A DNA stretch of 64,000 bases from Deinococcus puniceus (GTDB taxonomy: Bacteria > Deinococcota > Deinococci > Deinococcales > Deinococcaceae). The DNA is taken from contig NZ_CP011387.1 of the NCBI RefSeq assembly GCF_001644565.1, positions 1,534,501 to 1,598,500 on the forward strand. Reading direction: 5' to 3'. Made by a program: the position numbers and the translations under genes. Under the pieces are notes generated by a model. The model was not told the DNA's origin, ran no database searches, and worked only from the letters and a program-made list of their open reading frames with translations. Positions 62,973 through 64,000 of this stretch are shown in pieces. Position 1 is the first letter of the stretch, and the number at the start of each line of letters is the position of its first letter.

Positions 62973-63045
62973 TCTGGTGGGGGCGCGGCGCATGCTCCGA
63001 GTGGCGCATAGAGGAATGAGCAGAGTGGCTTAGGGTAATATTTAA

Positions 63046-63060
63046 GTTATTCCGCTGTAA
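63046..63060 (-). repeat. TTAnnnnGGAATAAC motif, copy 6
   Basis: On the minus strand TTACAGCGGAATAAC, preceded by G. It sits about 140 nt upstream of the small minus-strand gene, next to a TACCCT box. Confidence 0.5.
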
Positions 63061-63138
63061 CTTACGTCGACGCCTGAGCCTTAAGCAGCTGCCCTTCGCC
63101 CTCATCCCGCTTCACGTGCCAGCGGATATGTATAGAGG

Positions 63139-64000
63139 ATGGAACCGCGCTGGAAGATGCTGCTGAGGGCCGGACTGTTGGTGGGTGCGCTGTCGGGCAG
63201 TGCCCACGCCGCCACGTTCGGCAACTATGTGTTCGATCTTCCGGCGGGCTGGACGCAGGCCAAGCAGGGCAGCGGACTGGTGTTGACGCTGCCGCCCAAG
63301 AGTGCCGGAGACCGGGCCACCATTCGGCTCACGGCGGGGGCGGTACTGACGGGAAGCCTCGAGGCTTGGTTCGCGGCGCAGGTGGCGGCATTTAACAAGG
63401 GCGCGGCGGTACAGAGCCAGTCAGCCACGCAGGCCGATACCGATGAGAACGGCCTGCCTGTGCTGGCGACTGTTGTGGTGGTGAAGGCGGGCAGCGGCAG
63501 CGAATGGCGGTTGTTCGCGGCCACCAAAGCCGGTAACCGGGCCGAGATGCTGGTATTCAGCGCCTCCAGCTTGGAAAGTTTCACGGCGCATCAGGGGGAA
63601 CTGACGGGCTTCACAGACCGGCTGAACTTTGCGAACGTAAAAGCTCCGGCGACCGCAGGAACAACGAAAGCGGCCACTCCATCGGTCAGCACTCCTGCTC
63701 CGGTGGTCAAGGCTTCCAGCTCGCTGCCCGCCTTGGCCGCGCCGAACGTGGCGCAACTGGTGCGGGCGGGGCTGAATCCACAGAAGCAACCCTTTCCCGA
63801 CGAATTCCGCTGCTACCTGTCCTACAACGGCAGCGACTATTCCAAGCCAGCCTTCGCACTCCAGATGTTGCCGAATGGGCGGTACCGCGCTCCCGGCGGC
63901 GAGGGCACTTACAAAATGGTGCAATCGAGCAGCAGCTCGCTGAATTACGTGCGCTGGCAGGGCGGGCCACTGGCAGGCACCGACGACGCCTTTTTGCTGT
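63139..64000 (+). CDS. Secreted protein of unknown function, cut by the window end
   Basis: ATG at 63139 opens a frame that stays open to the last base, 287 codons so far. A signal peptide is clear (MEPRWKMLLRAGLLVGALSGSAHA, then ATFGNYVFDLPAGW). The first domain (about 25-165) reads like a PsbP/DcrB-type fold: FDLPAGWTQAKQGSGLVLTL, FAATKAGNRAEMLVFSAS. A Thr/Ala/Pro/Ser-rich linker (about 165-195) leads into a second domain with FPDEFRCYLSYNGSDYS. The 3' end is missing. The preceding gene on this strand is uvrC, 700 nt away, so it has its own promoter. Confidence 0.75.
   Translation, partial: MEPRWKMLLRAGLLVGALSGSAHAATFGNYVFDLPAGWTQAKQGSGLVLTLPPKSAGDRATIRLTAGAVLTGSLEAWFAAQVAAFNKGAAVQSQSATQADTDENGLPVLATVVVVKAGSGSEWRLFAATKAGNRAEMLVFSASSLESFTAHQGELTGFTDRLNFANVKAPATAGTTKAATPSVSTPAPVVKASSSLPALAAPNVAQLVRAGLNPQKQPFPDEFRCYLSYNGSDYSKPAFALQMLPNGRYRAPGGEGTYKMVQSSSSSLNYVRWQGGPLAGTDDAFLL

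Noticed and set aside
62767..63033. An 88-codon plus-strand frame near 62.8 kb
   Set aside because: The minus strand of the same DNA has a shorter frame with a ribosome site and a terminator; the plus frame has neither.

Overview
The window is bacterial chromosome, high in GC (by eye around 60 %), and it fits the genus Deinococcus. The clues are a fused SecDF, a RecQ helicase with tandem C-terminal HRDC domains, a bacillithiol glycosyltransferase (BshA), AsnRS and AspRS side by side, an isoleucine T-box ahead of ileS, and many genes whose start codon lies 5-10 nt after a TANNNT -10 box with no Shine-Dalgarno. The last pattern matches the abundant leaderless mRNAs reported for Deinococcus deserti. 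The genus is inferred, not proven. I saw no rRNA, tRNA, CRISPR array, insertion sequence or prophage.

Layout. 0.3-2.0 kb: a Ser/Thr kinase translationally coupled to DNA polymerase III delta (holA). 2.2-9.4 kb: two secreted proteins, a GMC oxidoreductase, argJ, a membrane protein, a TspO-like protein and an HNH protein. 9.4-17 kb: secDF with a small membrane gene upstream, then the rimP-nusA-ylxR-infB translation/transcription operon read leftwards. 17-25.4 kb: minC, an S1-domain protein, recQ, a DUF1622 membrane protein, a HAD phosphatase, a PhzF protein, asnS and a DUF1697 protein. 25.5-31.4 kb: glycolytic gap, pgk and tpiA with a NIPSNAP gene inside, then bshA and degV. 31.5-36 kb: ileS, a small cupin and a T-box riboswitch, all leftward. 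36-41.2 kb: a short ORF overlapping rho, then rho, a LysM/M23 peptidase, a response regulator and the PLP synthase pair pdxS/pdxT. 41.2-45.9 kb: a five-gene, mostly overlapping leftward operon that looks like muropeptide recycling (M19 dipeptidase, NlpC/P60 peptidase, dipeptide epimerase, SMI1/KNR4 protein, Gfo/Idh oxidoreductase). 46-56.6 kb: CNNM/CBS transporter, two overlapping alpha/beta hydrolases, a class V aminotransferase, metallophosphatase, TPR protein, lnt, a tyrosine recombinase, a polar amino-acid ABC ATPase, a lipid kinase and a lipoprotein. 56.7-64 kb: hisS-aspS, a phosphoglycerate-mutase-type phosphatase, uvrC, an acetyltransferase remnant, a small unannotated gene and a secreted protein cut by the window end.

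Most of the window is housekeeping. The less expected material is between genes. A 37-bp hairpin-forming element occurs three times, each 11-12 nt after a stop codon in a convergent gene gap. A TTAnnnnGGAATAAC motif occurs six times, apparently only in AT-rich spacers. A dif-like inverted repeat overlaps the promoter of the tyrosine recombinase. A 43-codon ORF with a good ribosome site ends in an ATGA overlap with rho. Two strong RNA hairpins sit between pdxS and pdxT. Gene starts were moved from the longest reading frame where a ribosome site, a -10 box or family alignment argued for it; each case is explained. All product names come from reading motifs, with no database search.
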